This document shows positions 10,299 through 20,812 of a stretch of 64,000 bases of DNA, in pieces. The stretch lies in contig CAMEJD010000001.1 in the NCBI GenBank assembly GCA_945919375.1, positions 62,001-126,000 of the forward strand. The letters run 5' to 3'. This stretch comes from an uncultured Clostridia bacterium (lineage in GTDB: Bacteria; Bacillota; Clostridia; Christensenellales; UBA1242). The position numbers were made by a program, and so were the translations under genes. Below the pieces are notes generated by a model. The model saw only the letters and a list, made by a program, of their open reading frames with translations, did not search any database and was not told where the DNA came from. Numbering within the stretch: the first letter of the stretch is position 1; each line of letters begins with the position of its first letter.

Positions 10299-10508
10299 AT
10301 GAATACATCGGGAATTATAGGTAAAAATATTAAAGAAGCAAGAAAGTTCTCCGGACTTACGCAAAAAAATGTGGCGCTTAAATTATTTATGACACAACAA
10401 CAGTATAGTAGGTTTGAAAATGGGAAATTTGAGTTAAATTATGAACAGATTTTAAAGTTATGTAAGTTATATAATGTCACGCCCAATGATATATTTGATA
10501 TAAAATAA
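10299..10508 (+). CDS. XRE (Cro/C1-type) HTH transcriptional regulator
   Basis: 69 aa; IGKNIKEARKFSGLTQKNVALKLFMTQQQYSRFENGKFELNYEQILKLCKLYNVTPNDIFDI matches the HTH_3 fold. Confidence 0.93.
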   Translation: MNTSGIIGKNIKEARKFSGLTQKNVALKLFMTQQQYSRFENGKFELNYEQILKLCKLYNVTPNDIFDIK

Positions 10509-10538
10509 AAAAAGTTTGAGAATATTCTCAAACTTTTT
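10509..10538. terminator. Perfect 30-bp palindromic bidirectional terminator
   Basis: AAAAAGTTTGAGAATATTCTCAAACTTTTT between XRE (+) and rplQ (-); identical to the core at 3320-3349. Confidence 0.85.
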
Positions 10539-10555
10539 GTTTTTATAAATTATAA

Positions 10556-11062
10556 TTAGATGAGTTCAACTATTGCAAGTTCACCGGCATCACCTTTTCT
10601 GGTTGATGTTTTGATAACTCTTGTGTAGCCACCAGCTGTTCCAAGTTCTTTTGCTCTTTCTGCATATTTTGGAGCATAAACATTGAAAATCTTTTCTACA
10701 AGAGGATAATTGATTCCTTCTGTTCTTGCTTTGTAGCTTTCAAGACTTTCTTTTTCTTGTCTTTCTTCTGGAATGTCATAAACAAAAGCCATAATTTTTC
10801 TTCTTGCAGCAAGTTTCTTTGGACCATCGTTAACGATTTCCTTTTGAACTTTAGCACCATTTTCTGTTATAGTTTTTGTAACTTTAACATTGTCTTCATA
10901 AGTGTTGATTGCAAGTGTAAGGATTTTTTCAGCTTTGCTTGCAACATTTTTTGCTTTTGCAACACTTGTTTCAATTCTACCATGTTTAAAAAGGTAGGAA
11001 ACTTGGTTTCTGAGTACTGCCATTCTTTGGTCTGTTGGTCTTCCTAATTTGTTGTTAGACAT
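10556..11062 (-). CDS. rplQ: 50S ribosomal protein L17
   Basis: MSNNKLGRPTDQRMAVLRNQVSYLFKHGRIETS...GGYTRVIKTSTRKGDAGELAIVELI. Confidence 0.97.
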   Translation of the reverse strand: MSNNKLGRPTDQRMAVLRNQVSYLFKHGRIETSVAKAKNVASKAEKILTLAINTYEDNVKVTKTITENGAKVQKEIVNDGPKKLAARRKIMAFVYDIPEERQEKESLESYKARTEGINYPLVEKIFNVYAPKYAERAKELGTAGGYTRVIKTSTRKGDAGELAIVELI

Positions 11063-11076
11063 AATTTTCTCCTTTA

Positions 11077-12030
11077 TTATTCTTCATCGTTCTTTAACCC
11101 CAAACCATAAGTTTGAAGTTTTGCAACGACTTCTTCTATAGATTTTAATCCAAGGTTTCTAACCTTTAACATATCACCTTTTGATTTTTTGATAAGATCT
11201 TCAACAGTGTTGATGTTTGCTCTTTTTAGGCAATTATACGATCTAACAGAAAGATCCATTTCTTCAATAGGCATTTCAAGAACTTTTGTTTGTTCATCTT
11301 CTTCTTTGCTTACCAAGATATTAACTCCTGACATTTCATCGCAAAGTTCAACAAACAAGCCAACATGTTCTTGGATAATTTTTCCTGCAAGGCTTACAAC
11401 ATCTCTTGCTGGAGTTGTTCCATTTGTTTCAACTTCCAAAGTTAATTTATCGTAGTTCATATCTTGTCCAACACGGGCATTTTCTACAGAATAACTAACT
11501 TTTTTAACAGGTGAATAAAGGGAATCAATTGCAATATATTCCAATGTATCAACTCTTTCTTTGTTTACAACATTTGGAACATATCCTCTACCTCTACCAA
11601 TGAGAACATCAAGTTGGAAAACTGAATCGTCATCAGCAGTGCAAATGTGAAGGTCTGGATTTAAAATTTCAACTTCATCATTTGGTTCAAAATCTCTTGC
11701 AGTGATTTCTCCTGCGCCTTTGTGATTTATTCTTAATATTGATGTAAAATCACGATCTTTATTTGTTGTCTTAACTGCCAATGTTTTGATATTTAAAACA
11801 ATATCAACAACATCTTCAGCAATGCCAGGAACTGTTGAGAATTCATGAGAAACACCAGCAATTCTAATAGCGATTGGTGCAGCACCAGGAAGAGCACCCA
11901 AAAGGGTTCTTCTCATTGCATTACCAAGTGTAAGACCCATACCACGTTCAAGTGGTTCAATGATAAATCTAGCGTAAGAGCCACCTTCAGTTTCTTCGCA
12001 AGTAATTTTTGGTTTTTCGATTTCCATCAT
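11077..12030 (-). CDS. rpoA: DNA-directed RNA polymerase subunit alpha
   Basis: RFIIEPLERGMGLTLGNAMRRTLLGALPGAAP plus alpha-CTD (RSYNCLKRANINTVEDLI). Confidence 0.98.
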   Translation of the reverse strand: MMEIEKPKITCEETEGGSYARFIIEPLERGMGLTLGNAMRRTLLGALPGAAPIAIRIAGVSHEFSTVPGIAEDVVDIVLNIKTLAVKTTNKDRDFTSILRINHKGAGEITARDFEPNDEVEILNPDLHICTADDDSVFQLDVLIGRGRGYVPNVVNKERVDTLEYIAIDSLYSPVKKVSYSVENARVGQDMNYDKLTLEVETNGTTPARDVVSLAGKIIQEHVGLFVELCDEMSGVNILVSKEEDEQTKVLEMPIEEMDLSVRSYNCLKRANINTVEDLIKKSKGDMLKVRNLGLKSIEEVVAKLQTYGLGLKNDEE

Positions 12031-12053
12031 AATAAATTATTCCTCCCTATCTA

Positions 12054-12674
12054 TTATCTTGAATACAACTCTATGATTAAGTGTTCTTTTATGTTAAGGT
12101 CAATATCTTCTCTTGTTGGTAATGCAAGTACTTTACCTTCTAGTGTATCACTGTTAAATTCAAGCCATTTTGGCATAACAATTTTCATACCTTTAAGTCC
12201 TTTGAACATATCAAGGTCTTTTTTGCTATCTTTAACTGCGATTACATCTCCAACCTTAACTTGATAAGATGGAATGTTTACTGTTTTACCATTAACTGTG
12301 ATTTGAGAGTGGTTTACAATTTGACGACATTCACTTCTTGATGAACCGATACCCATTCTGTAAACAACGTTATCAAGTCTTCTTTCAATCAATGATAACA
12401 TATTTTCACCGGTAATACCTTTCATTCTTTCAGCTTCTTCATAATATCTTCTGAATTGATTTTCAAGTATTCCGTATGCTCTTTTAACTTTTTGCTTTTC
12501 TCTTAATTGAGTACCATATTCGGTTACTCTTTTCCTACCTGTGCCATGTTGTCCAGGAGCAACAGGTCTTCTTTCCATTGCACATTTCTTTGAAGTACAT
12601 CTTTCGCCTTTAAGGAATAATTTGCATCCTTCTCTGCGACATTGTCTACAATCTGCGCCTATCATTTTAGCCAT
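12054..12674 (-). CDS. rpsD: 30S ribosomal protein S4
   Basis: S4 family sequence with [18 protein letters not shown] zinc motif and S4 RNA-binding domain. Confidence 0.97.
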   Translation of the reverse strand: MAKMIGADCRQCRREGCKLFLKGERCTSKKCAMERRPVAPGQHGTGRKRVTEYGTQLREKQKVKRAYGILENQFRRYYEEAERMKGITGENMLSLIERRLDNVVYRMGIGSSRSECRQIVNHSQITVNGKTVNIPSYQVKVGDVIAVKDSKKDLDMFKGLKGMKIVMPKWLEFNSDTLEGKVLALPTREDIDLNIKEHLIIELYSR

Positions 12675-12684
12675 GTTAATCTCC

Positions 12685-13083
12685 TTAAATTCTTCTTACT
12701 TTTGGTGGTCTGCAACCGTTATGAGCGATTGGAGAAACATCCTTAATTAAAGTAACACCGATTTCTGCTGCTTGAAGTGCTCTTATTGCAGATTCACGAC
12801 CGTTACCAGGTCCTTTAACATAAACTTCAACAGATTTAATTCCGTGTTCTTTTGCGACTTTTGCTGCATCTTCAACGCATTGTTGAGCTGCAAATGGTGT
12901 ACTCTTTTTTGAACCCTTGAAGCCAAGTTTTCCGCTTGAGCACCATGATAATGTGTTACCTTGAAGGTCTGTAAAGGTAATTGTTGTGTTATTAAATGAA
13001 GATTTAATATGCACTTGACCTTTATCAATGTTTTTACTTACTCTTTTCTTTTTTGTTACAGTAGCTTTCTTTACGTCTGCCAT
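12685..13083 (-). CDS. rpsK: 30S ribosomal protein S11
   Basis: [44 protein letters not shown]. Confidence 0.98.
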   Translation of the reverse strand: MADVKKATVTKKKRVSKNIDKGQVHIKSSFNNTTITFTDLQGNTLSWCSSGKLGFKGSKKSTPFAAQQCVEDAAKVAKEHGIKSVEVYVKGPGNGRESAIRALQAAEIGVTLIKDVSPIAHNGCRPPKVRRI

Positions 13084-13098
13084 ACTAACTCCTTAATC

Positions 13099-13479
13099 TT
13101 ATAACTTACCTTTCTTTGATGAGCCACCAACGACTTTTCTTGGACCCTTTCTTGTTCTGCAGTTAGTTCTTGTGTTTTGACCACGAACAGGAAGACCTTT
13201 ACGGTGTCTTGTTCCTCTGTAGGAACCAATTTCTGTTAATCTTTTAATGTTGAGTGATACTTCTTTTCTTAAATCTCCTTCAACTGTTAAGTTGTGTTCG
13301 ATATAGTTACGAAGTTTAGCAACATCATTTTCATCCAAATCTTTTACTCTTGTGTTTGGATCAATTTTTGTTTCAGCCAAAATTTCATTAGCAGTATGTC
13401 TACCAATTCCGTAGATATATGTTAAACCAATTTCAACTCTTTTTTCTCTGGGTAAATCAACACCAGCGATTCTTGCCAT
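13099..13479 (-). CDS. rpsM: 30S ribosomal protein S13
   Basis: [34 protein letters not shown]...[17 protein letters not shown]. Confidence 0.98.
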   Translation of the reverse strand: MARIAGVDLPREKRVEIGLTYIYGIGRHTANEILAETKIDPNTRVKDLDENDVAKLRNYIEHNLTVEGDLRKEVSLNIKRLTEIGSYRGTRHRKGLPVRGQNTRTNCRTRKGPRKVVGGSSKKGKL

Positions 13480-13573
13480 ATTTTCCTCCGAAATCTTTTA
13501 AAATAATTTTTTAATCTATATAGACGAACTCACAAATAATCAGCCGCTTGTGATTTCGTTGTTTTCAAATTTA

Positions 13574-13690
13574 TTAACCTTGTGTTTGTTTATGAGATTT
13601 GTCTTTTGAACAAATAACCATAACCTTGCCTTCACGTTTGATAACTTTACATTTATCACACATAGGTTTTACTGATGGTCTTACTTTCAT
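13574..13690 (-). CDS. rpmJ: 50S ribosomal protein L36
   Basis: Read from sequence (below ORF-track cutoff): [38 protein letters not shown], 38 aa, with RBS and infA-rpmJ-rpsM order. Confidence 0.97.
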   Translation of the reverse strand: MKVRPSVKPMCDKCKVIKREGKVMVICSKDKSHKQTQG

Positions 13691-13729
13691 AATCTCTCCT
13701 TTCAATTATCAATTTAAGAATAATCTTAT

Positions 13730-13948
13730 CTATTTTATTCTATAAGTTATTCTGCCTTTTGTCAAATCGTAAGGGCTCATTTCTATTTTTACCTTATCGC
13801 CTTCCAAAATTTTTATATAATTCATTCTAAGTCTACCTGAGATATATGCGTTAATCAAAACACCATTTTCCAAGCGAACTTTAAAGGCTGTGTTTGGTAA
13901 AACTTCTTCAACTACCCCTTCAAATTCTATCACATCTTCTTTCGACAT
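13730..13948 (-). CDS. infA: Translation initiation factor IF-1
   Basis: [70 protein letters not shown]. Confidence 0.97.
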   Translation of the reverse strand: MSKEDVIEFEGVVEEVLPNTAFKVRLENGVLINAYISGRLRMNYIKILEGDKVKIEMSPYDLTKGRITYRIK

Positions 13949-13960
13949 ACAAACTCCTTT

Positions 13961-14227
13961 TTAGATTATGCTTAAATTATCAATTGTTTTTCTTATTTCA
14001 CTATCAAGAATTTTTTGGTTTCCCCTAAACTTTTCTTGAATACTTTCAATAATTTGACCTGTCGGTCTTAGATGCTTAAATTTTTTCTTTTTTGGGTTTT
14101 GGATTGTCCTTTGTTTCCCATCAACAACATAGGCATAACCATTTTCAACATTTTTTACAATGTACAAATGTCCGTTATCTCTACCTTGTGTGGACACAAC
14201 AACCATACCCTCTACAATTTCTAGCAT
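13961..14227 (-). CDS. KOW-domain RNA-binding protein (L14e-like)
   Basis: 88 aa between map and infA; GMVVVSTQGRDNGHLYIVKNVENGYAYVVDGKQRTIQNPKKKKFKHL. Confidence 0.85.
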   Translation of the reverse strand: MLEIVEGMVVVSTQGRDNGHLYIVKNVENGYAYVVDGKQRTIQNPKKKKFKHLRPTGQIIESIQEKFRGNQKILDSEIRKTIDNLSII

Positions 14228-14238
14228 AGATTTTCCTT

Positions 14239-14982
14239 TTATAACGATAGAATCTCCACACCATTTGCTGTAACAATTACTGTGTTTTCATAATGTCCTG
14301 CTGGCAAGCCGTCATCAGTTTTAATTGTCCAACCATCATCTTCCATATATATGTATCTTTCCCCCATTGTTATCATAGGCTCAATTGCAAGACACATATT
14401 TTCTTTTACGGTGATTCCATGATTTGGTTTTCCATAATTTGGAACTTCTGGATCTTCGTGCATATTATGACCAATTCCATGACCGACTAATTCACGAACG
14501 ACACCATAACCAAAACTTTCTGCATATGTTTGAATTGCATTTCCAAGTTCACCAAGTTTTGCACCTGGTCTTAAATGCTTTATGCCTTCAAAAAAGCATT
14601 GTTTTGTTACATCAATAAGTTTTTGTTTTTCTTTGGATATTTTTCCTACTGGGAATGTTCTTGCGGCGTCACCATTGTAACCGTCAACAATAGTTCCAAT
14701 ATCAACAGAGATTATGTCACCTTCTTTCAAAATAATGTCTTTTGAAGGAATACCATGAACAACAGTTTCATTAACTGATGTACAAATGCTTGCAGGATAG
14801 CCTTCAAAGCCTTTAAATGAAGGAATAGCACCATTATCTATTATAAACTTTTCTACCAATTTGTCAAGTTCATAAGTTGAAATTCCGGGACGAATTTGTG
14901 ACTCTGCATACCTTAATGCATCACCAACAATTTTGTTTGCCTTTCGCATTCCGTCAAAATCTTGTTGTGTTCTACAAATCAT
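14239..14982 (-). CDS. map: Type I methionine aminopeptidase
   Basis: HGIPSKDIILKEGDIISVDIGTIVDGYNGDAARTF...GHGIGHNMHEDPEVPNYG. Confidence 0.97.
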   Translation of the reverse strand: MICRTQQDFDGMRKANKIVGDALRYAESQIRPGISTYELDKLVEKFIIDNGAIPSFKGFEGYPASICTSVNETVVHGIPSKDIILKEGDIISVDIGTIVDGYNGDAARTFPVGKISKEKQKLIDVTKQCFFEGIKHLRPGAKLGELGNAIQTYAESFGYGVVRELVGHGIGHNMHEDPEVPNYGKPNHGITVKENMCLAIEPMITMGERYIYMEDDGWTIKTDDGLPAGHYENTVIVTANGVEILSL

Positions 14983-15003
14983 ATAAAAACCTTCTTTATT
15001 TCA

Positions 15004-15618
15004 CTATAATTCTTTTGAAATTTTTTTAAAAACTTCAGAAGAATCTCCATTCCCATCAACTTCTACAAGTTTGTTTAGTTTCTTGTAATAAGCAATGAGT
15101 GGTCTTGTTTCGTTTTGAAATACATCAAAACGATTTTTTAATACTTCTTCGGTATCATCTTCCCTTGTAATAAGCTCAACTCCACACTCATCACAATAAT
15201 TCGATTTGTGCGTTTTTGTGTTGTAAATAGTATTACATTTTGGACAAACACGCCTACCCAAACTTCGTTCAAGTAATGTATTATATCCAACTTTAAGATA
15301 GATAACCTTTGTTATATTTGAAATCTTATCAAGTGCAATTGCTTGTGATAATGTTCTTGGAAAACCGTCCAAAACGTAACCGTTTGCAGTGTCACTTTGT
15401 CCAAGTCTTGCCCTTACCAAATCAATAACAATTTCATCTGGAACAAGTTTCCCAGAGTTGATATATTCTTCTGTTTTTATTCCCAACATTGTTTTATTTT
15501 TGATATTTTCCCTTATTATATCTCCCGTTGAAATAACCGGAATATCATAAGTTTGTTTCAAGAAATTTGACATTGTGCCTTTTCCACTTGCCGGTGCACC
15601 TAATAAAATTATGTTCAT
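15004..15618 (-). CDS. adk: Adenylate kinase
   Basis: MNIILLGAPASGKGTMSNFL, DGFPRTLSQA, zinc-binding lid CPKCNTIYN...CDEC. Confidence 0.97.
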   Translation of the reverse strand: MNIILLGAPASGKGTMSNFLKQTYDIPVISTGDIIRENIKNKTMLGIKTEEYINSGKLVPDEIVIDLVRARLGQSDTANGYVLDGFPRTLSQAIALDKISNITKVIYLKVGYNTLLERSLGRRVCPKCNTIYNTKTHKSNYCDECGVELITREDDTEEVLKNRFDVFQNETRPLIAYYKKLNKLVEVDGNGDSSEVFKKISKEL

Positions 15619-15694
15619 ATAACCTCACTATTTATATATTAACCGAATACAAAAGCCTAAAAAGACTTTTGTATTCATAATATATTAAATAATC

Positions 15695-17014
15695 TTATTT
15701 CAAAAATCCTCTATAATTTCTCATTAACATTTGAGCATCAAGTTGTTTGTCTAGTTCCAATGCAACAGAAACCAAAATCATAAGACCGGTAACACTGAAT
15801 GCATTGATAAGTGTTGAATCAAGACTTGTTGTTGCAAGTGCATTGAACACCAAACTTGGGACTAATGCAATAAATGCCAAATAAATTGCGCCAAATAATG
15901 TTAATCTTGAAGATATTTTCCCCAAATATTCGGCAGTAGGTTTCCCTGCTCTTATTCCTGGGATAAATCCACCATTTTGTTGAATTTGTTTACTTACATC
16001 TTCTGGGTTGAATGTTATTTGTGCATAGAAATATGCAAAGAATAAGATTAACAAAGCAGTTGCTACAATATAAACCCAAGATGCTGTTCCCATATATTTT
16101 GTCCACCAATCTGCAAATGGAGTATTTGGCCAGAAAATGCTAATAAGCATTTGTGGGAAAGATACAATTGCATTTGCAAAGATGATAGGGATAACACCTG
16201 TTGCATTCACTTTGATAGGAATGTTGGTAGATTGACCACCATACATTTTTCTACCTTTAACTTGCTTTGCGTATTGGACCGGTACTTTTCTTTCTGCGTT
16301 ATCAATAAATACAATCAATGCAAATATAACAACAACAGCAAGTAAAAATACTAAAATTGTCCAAATATAATCAATATTTTGTCCAACACCTTGAAAAGCG
16401 GTGTAAAGACCAGTACAAGCAGTTGACAAAATACCAACAAAGATTAGAAGTGACAAACCATTTCCAACCCCAAGGTCAGTAATTCTTTCACCTAACCAAA
16501 CTGTAAACATTGCACCACTAATTAAAACTAATGCAATAAATGTACAAGTTAACCAAGTAGGAACTCCTGCACCCAACATTCTTGTATCAATAAAACCTTC
16601 ACTGTTTGCATATGAAACAACAATACCAATTGCTTGAGCAGTTGCCAAAACTAAAGCACAAATACGGGTGTAAAGATTGATTTTCTTTCTCCCCTCTTCG
16701 CCTTGCTTTGAAATTCTTTCCAAAGAAGGAATTGCAACAGCCAAAAGTTGAATAATAATTGATGCACTAATATATGGCGAAACACCAAGTGCAAAGAATG
16801 AGGCATTGGCAAGAGCACCACCAGAGATTGAGTTTAGCAATCCAAGGAAAGTTACTCCGCCACTCATTTGTGCAGAATCTTCAAGTGCTCCGGGACTAAT
16901 GCCAGGAACCGTTAACCAACACCCAACTCTATATATGAATAAGAGTAGTAATGTTAGTAACATTTTTTTTCTTAAATCTTTTATTTTGAATGCGTTAATG
17001 AATGTTTTAAACAT
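15695..17014 (-). CDS. secY: Preprotein translocase subunit SecY
   Basis: Polytopic 439 aa with VGCWLTVPGISP and GEEGRKKINLYTR; canonical operon position. Confidence 0.97.
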   Translation of the reverse strand: MFKTFINAFKIKDLRKKMLLTLLLLFIYRVGCWLTVPGISPGALEDSAQMSGGVTFLGLLNSISGGALANASFFALGVSPYISASIIIQLLAVAIPSLERISKQGEEGRKKINLYTRICALVLATAQAIGIVVSYANSEGFIDTRMLGAGVPTWLTCTFIALVLISGAMFTVWLGERITDLGVGNGLSLLIFVGILSTACTGLYTAFQGVGQNIDYIWTILVFLLAVVVIFALIVFIDNAERKVPVQYAKQVKGRKMYGGQSTNIPIKVNATGVIPIIFANAIVSFPQMLISIFWPNTPFADWWTKYMGTASWVYIVATALLILFFAYFYAQITFNPEDVSKQIQQNGGFIPGIRAGKPTAEYLGKISSRLTLFGAIYLAFIALVPSLVFNALATTSLDSTLINAFSVTGLMILVSVALELDKQLDAQMLMRNYRGFLK

Positions 17015-17460
17015 TAGATCACCTCAGCTTTTCCACCGGCTTTTTCGATTTTTTCGATAGCACTCTTTGTAAATTTTTTAGCTTTAACAGTAAGAGGCTT
17101 TGTAAGTTCACCATTGCCAAGTACTTTTAAACCGTATGGCTCGATTTTGCCTACAACTCTATTTTCGTATAAAAGTTCTAGTGTAATAACTGAGTTTTCT
17201 TCAAATTGTTCAAGGTCTGCAACATTGCATGTTGAATATCTTTTTTCAAAATTGTAATTGTTAAAACCTCTAATTGGTAATTTTCTTGCGAGTGGAAGTT
17301 GTCCACCTTCAAATCCTGGTCTAACGCCACCGCCACTTCTAGCATTTTGGCCTTTATGACCCTTACCACTTGTTTTTCCTATACCACTACCAATTCCACG
17401 ACCTACTCTAACCGAAGCAGTTCTAGAATTTTTAGCTGGAGAAAGTGTTTGAATATCCAT
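17014..17460 (-). CDS. rplO: 50S ribosomal protein L15
   Basis: [48 protein letters not shown]. Confidence 0.97.
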   Translation of the reverse strand: MDIQTLSPAKNSRTASVRVGRGIGSGIGKTSGKGHKGQNARSGGGVRPGFEGGQLPLARKLPIRGFNNYNFEKRYSTCNVADLEQFEENSVITLELLYENRVVGKIEPYGLKVLGNGELTKPLTVKAKKFTKSAIEKIEKAGGKAEVI

Positions 17461-17469
17461 TTGTTCCTC

Positions 17470-17658
17470 CTATATCTCTTCAACCTTTACGAGATGTGCA
17501 ACTTTGGCAACACTGCCTCTAACGCTTGCATTATCTGGTAAAACGACTGAATGATTTAATTTTTTAAGTCCTAATGCCTCGGTAACTTTTGCTTGATTAC
17601 GATTGTAACCAATTGGACTTCTTACCAAAGTAATTTTTAATTTCTTTTCTTGTGCCAT
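17470..17658 (-). CDS. rpmD: 50S ribosomal protein L30
   Basis: [43 protein letters not shown]. Confidence 0.96.
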   Translation of the reverse strand: MAQEKKLKITLVRSPIGYNRNQAKVTEALGLKKLNHSVVLPDNASVRGSVAKVAHLVKVEEI

Positions 17659-17666
17659 AATTCCTC

Positions 17667-18203
17667 CTAGATTTCCTCAACTGATTTTCCACGAAGTGCG
17701 GCAATCTGTTCTTTTGTTCTGATGCTTCTAAGTCCTCTTATAGTAGCCTTTACAGAATTGATTTTGTTTGTTGAACCGTGAATTTTTGTCACAATATCTT
17801 TAACGCCTGCAAGTTCAAGCACTGCACGAGCACCACCACCTGCAATAATTCCACAACCTTCTTTTGCTGGAAGTAAGTGTATTTTTGATGTACCATACTT
17901 ACCAACTGTTTCGTGTGGGATTGTTCCGTTTATAAGGTTAACTGGTTTCATATCTTTTTTAGCTGCTTGAGTTGCTTTTTCAATAGCCATTGGAACTTCT
18001 TTGGCTTTGCCAGTTCCCATTCCAACATTACCTTTTCTATCTCCGCATACAACAACAGCTGAGAATCTTAAAGTTCTACCACCTTTAACAACCTTTGTTA
18101 CTCTTCTTACAGCAACAAGGTTTTTATCGATGCCTTCATCTTCTCTTCTTGTTCTTTCTTCTCTTGGGGCTCTAGCCTTTTTAACTTTTTCTTGTTCTGC
18201 CAC
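17667..18203 (-). CDS. rpsE: 30S ribosomal protein S5
   Basis: [42 protein letters not shown]. Confidence 0.97.
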   Translation of the reverse strand: MAEQEKVKKARAPREERTRREDEGIDKNLVAVRRVTKVVKGGRTLRFSAVVVCGDRKGNVGMGTGKAKEVPMAIEKATQAAKKDMKPVNLINGTIPHETVGKYGTSKIHLLPAKEGCGIIAGGGARAVLELAGVKDIVTKIHGSTNKINSVKATIRGLRSIRTKEQIAALRGKSVEEI

Positions 18204-18212
18204 GATAACCTC

Positions 18213-18581
18213 CTAAAACTCAAGTCCAGCACTTCTTGCGCCATCGGCTAATGCTTGAACTCTACCTGTATAAATATATCCACCTCTGTCAAAAACTACA
18301 TTCTTAATTTTTGCTTTTAGTGCTTTTTTTGCAACAGCTTCACCAACAAGTTTTGCTTGTTCAGTTTTGCTTTTGCCCTTTAATTCTTTTTCAAGATCTT
18401 TATCTAAACTTGATGCAGAAACTAATGTTACGCCCTTTGTATCGTCAATGATTTGAGCATAGATTGCAACATTACTTCTATAAACACTAAGTCTTGGACA
18501 TTCACTTGTTCCAGAGATTTTTTCTCTAACACGAATATGTCTAAGAACTCTTTCTTCGTTTCTATCTCTCTTATTAAACAT
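18213..18581 (-). CDS. rplR: 50S ribosomal protein L18
   Basis: [41 protein letters not shown]...[28 protein letters not shown]. Confidence 0.97.
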   Translation of the reverse strand: MFNKRDRNEERVLRHIRVREKISGTSECPRLSVYRSNVAIYAQIIDDTKGVTLVSASSLDKDLEKELKGKSKTEQAKLVGEAVAKKALKAKIKNVVFDRGGYIYTGRVQALADGARSAGLEF

Positions 18582-18594
18582 TTATGCTCTCCTC

Positions 18595-19146
18595 CTATTT
18601 CTTAGCGCCCTTTCCGGCTGCTTTACCAACTTTTCTTATAACAACTTCGTCACTATAACGAATTCCGTAAGCATGATATGGTTCAACTTTTCTTAGATCT
18701 CTTATTTTTGAAGCCACTTGACCAACTTTTTGTTTGTCAATTCCTTTTACAACGATTTCTGTTTGTGAAGGACATTCAAATGTGATGCCGTCTTCTTCAG
18801 GAATGTCAATTGTATGTGAATAACCAACATTAAGTACAAGTTTGTTACCTTGTTTTACAACTTTGTAACCAACACCATTTATAACAAGCTTCTTTTCAAA
18901 TCCATGAGTAACACCTGTTACCATGTTATTGATAAGTGCTCTATATAAACCGTGTTTTGCTTTTGTTTCATTTTCTTCATTTGCTCTTGTAAGTTCAACT
19001 TTGTTACCGTCAACCTTAACTGTGATAAGCCTGTCAACATTTTCTGTTAATGTACCTTTTGGTCCTTTAACTGTAACAACACCGTCTTTTTGTGTAAGTT
19101 CAACTCCTGCTGGCAAATCAATATGCTTTCTACCTATTCTTGACAT
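18595..19146 (-). CDS. rplF: 50S ribosomal protein L6
   Basis: MSRIGRKHIDLPAGVELTQKDGVVTVKGPKGTL. Confidence 0.97.
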   Translation of the reverse strand: MSRIGRKHIDLPAGVELTQKDGVVTVKGPKGTLTENVDRLITVKVDGNKVELTRANEENETKAKHGLYRALINNMVTGVTHGFEKKLVINGVGYKVVKQGNKLVLNVGYSHTIDIPEEDGITFECPSQTEIVVKGIDKQKVGQVASKIRDLRKVEPYHAYGIRYSDEVVIRKVGKAAGKGAKK

Positions 19147-19155
19147 ACTATCCTC

Positions 19156-19554
19156 CTACCATACAAAAGCCAATACTTCACCACCGACACCTAGTGAACG
19201 AGCTTTTTTATCTGTTAAAATACCTTTGTTTGTTGAAATAAGGGCAATTCCAAGACCATTTATAACCTTTGGAAGCTTATCTTTTTCTGCATAAACTCTA
19301 AGACCTGGCTTTGATATTCTTCTAAGTCCTTGGATAACACTTTCGCCATTGCTATCATACTTTAATGTAACTACAATATTTTTAATGTTTCCATTTTCAA
19401 CAAGTTTTGCTTCTTTTATATAACCTTCTTCAACCAAAATGTTCAATATTGACATTTTTTCATTTGAAGCTGGAATAGAAACTTCTGTGTGCTTTGCCGT
19501 AATTGCATTACGAATACGGGTAAGCATATCTGCGATTGGATCTGTTAAAATCAT
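19156..19554 (-). CDS. rpsH: 30S ribosomal protein S8
   Basis: [29 protein letters not shown]...[28 protein letters not shown]. Confidence 0.97.
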   Translation of the reverse strand: MILTDPIADMLTRIRNAITAKHTEVSIPASNEKMSILNILVEEGYIKEAKLVENGNIKNIVVTLKYDSNGESVIQGLRRISKPGLRVYAEKDKLPKVINGLGIALISTNKGILTDKKARSLGVGGEVLAFVW

Positions 19555-19563
19555 ATTACCTCC

Positions 19564-19749
19564 TTACCAACTAGCCTTCTTAACACCAGGGATTTCGCCC
19601 TTTGATGCAAGCTCTCTAAAACATATTCTGCAAATACCATACTTTTTAAGTACTGAGTGAGGACGACCACAGATTGTACATCTTGTGTATTCTCTTGTAG
19701 CAAATTTTTGCTTTCTTTTTTGTTTTTCTTTTAACGCTGTTTTTGCCAT
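19564..19749 (-). CDS. rpsN: 30S ribosomal protein S14, zinc-binding type
   Basis: 61 aa with [38 protein letters not shown]. Confidence 0.97.
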   Translation of the reverse strand: MAKTALKEKQKRKQKFATREYTRCTICGRPHSVLKKYGICRICFRELASKGEIPGVKKASW

Positions 19750-19758
19750 AATTTCCTC

Positions 19759-20307
19759 CTATCCTCTAACTTTGAATGGCATACCCATTTTTTCAAGTAA
19801 TGATTTTGCCTCTTTATCCGACTTTGCACTTGTAACTATGATAACATCAAGACCTCTGATTTTATCAAGTTTATCATATTCTATTTCTGGGAATATAAGT
19901 TGTTCTTTAATTCCCAAAGCATAGTTTCCTTTTCCATCAAAAGCTTTTGTACTAACGCCTTTGAAGTCACGAACTCTTGGAAGAGCAATTGAAATCAATC
20001 TATCCAAAAATTCATACATTCTATCGCCACGAAGAGTTGCCTTTGCGCCAACTTTTTGTCCTTGACGAACTTTAAAGTTAGAAATTGCTTTCTTTGCTTT
20101 TGTTGCAACTGCTTTTTGTCCAGCGATTGCTGTCAATTCATCAACAGCGATTTGAAAACTTTTTGAGTTATCTTTAACTTCACCAAGTCCCATATTAAGT
20201 ACAATTTTACTAATTTTTGGAACTTCGTTTATATTTTTGTATCCAAACTCTTCTCTAAGAGCAGGAACAACTTGTTCTTTATATAAAACTGATAATCTAC
20301 TTTTCAT
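19759..20307 (-). CDS. rplE: 50S ribosomal protein L5
   Basis: [36 protein letters not shown]. Confidence 0.97.
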   Translation of the reverse strand: MKSRLSVLYKEQVVPALREEFGYKNINEVPKISKIVLNMGLGEVKDNSKSFQIAVDELTAIAGQKAVATKAKKAISNFKVRQGQKVGAKATLRGDRMYEFLDRLISIALPRVRDFKGVSTKAFDGKGNYALGIKEQLIFPEIEYDKLDKIRGLDVIIVTSAKSDKEAKSLLEKMGMPFKVRG

Positions 20308-20798
20308 TATTCCTCCACCTTAGTTGTTTTCTTTGTTGTAGTCTTTTTTGTTGTTGTTTTTGTTGCTGTTTTTTTTGCAGGAGCTTTCTTTGCAGGTTTT
20401 TCTGCTGTTTCAACAACTTTTTCTTCTTTTGCTACTTTTTTTTCTGTTTTTGCTTGTTTTTTAACTTTTTTTGCATCAGCTTTGTCTAAACTTGCTCCAC
20501 ATTTTTTGCAAACTCTTACCTTTTTACCATCAACATCTTTGTGAGCAACTCTTGTTGCTTTTCCACAATCTGGACAAATAACCATAACATTTGATGCTTC
20601 AATTGGAGCAGCTTTTTTTATTATTCCACCTTTGTCTTCTTGTGATTTTTGTTTTTGGTGTTTTGTAACAATGTTTACATTTTCAACAAGTACTTTGTTT
20701 GATTTTGGAGAAACTTCTAAGACTTTGGCTGTTTTGCCTTTTTCTTTTCCTGTGGTAACTACAACTGTGTCACCTTTTTTAACAAATAATTTTGCCAT
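20307..20798 (-). CDS. rplX: 50S ribosomal protein L24 with long Lys/Thr/Ala-rich C-terminal extension
   Basis: KOW core plus [10 protein letters not shown]...CKKCG, then about 50 residues [51 protein letters not shown]. Confidence 0.95.
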   Translation of the reverse strand: MAKLFVKKGDTVVVTTGKEKGKTAKVLEVSPKSNKVLVENVNIVTKHQKQKSQEDKGGIIKKAAPIEASNVMVICPDCGKATRVAHKDVDGKKVRVCKKCGASLDKADAKKVKKQAKTEKKVAKEEKVVETAEKPAKKAPAKKTATKTTTKKTTTKKTTKVEE

Positions 20799-20812
20799 TT
20801 ACCGTTCTCCTC

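Noticed and set aside
10556-11062. Insertions in L17 (168 aa versus about 120 aa)
   Set aside because: Longer L17 proteins with similar insertions are known in Clostridia; not treated as novel without alignment.
13574-13690. L36 with one extra residue between the last Cys and His (CSKDKSH)
   Set aside because: A small spacing difference in a zinc site; could be lineage variation, so not listed as a finding.
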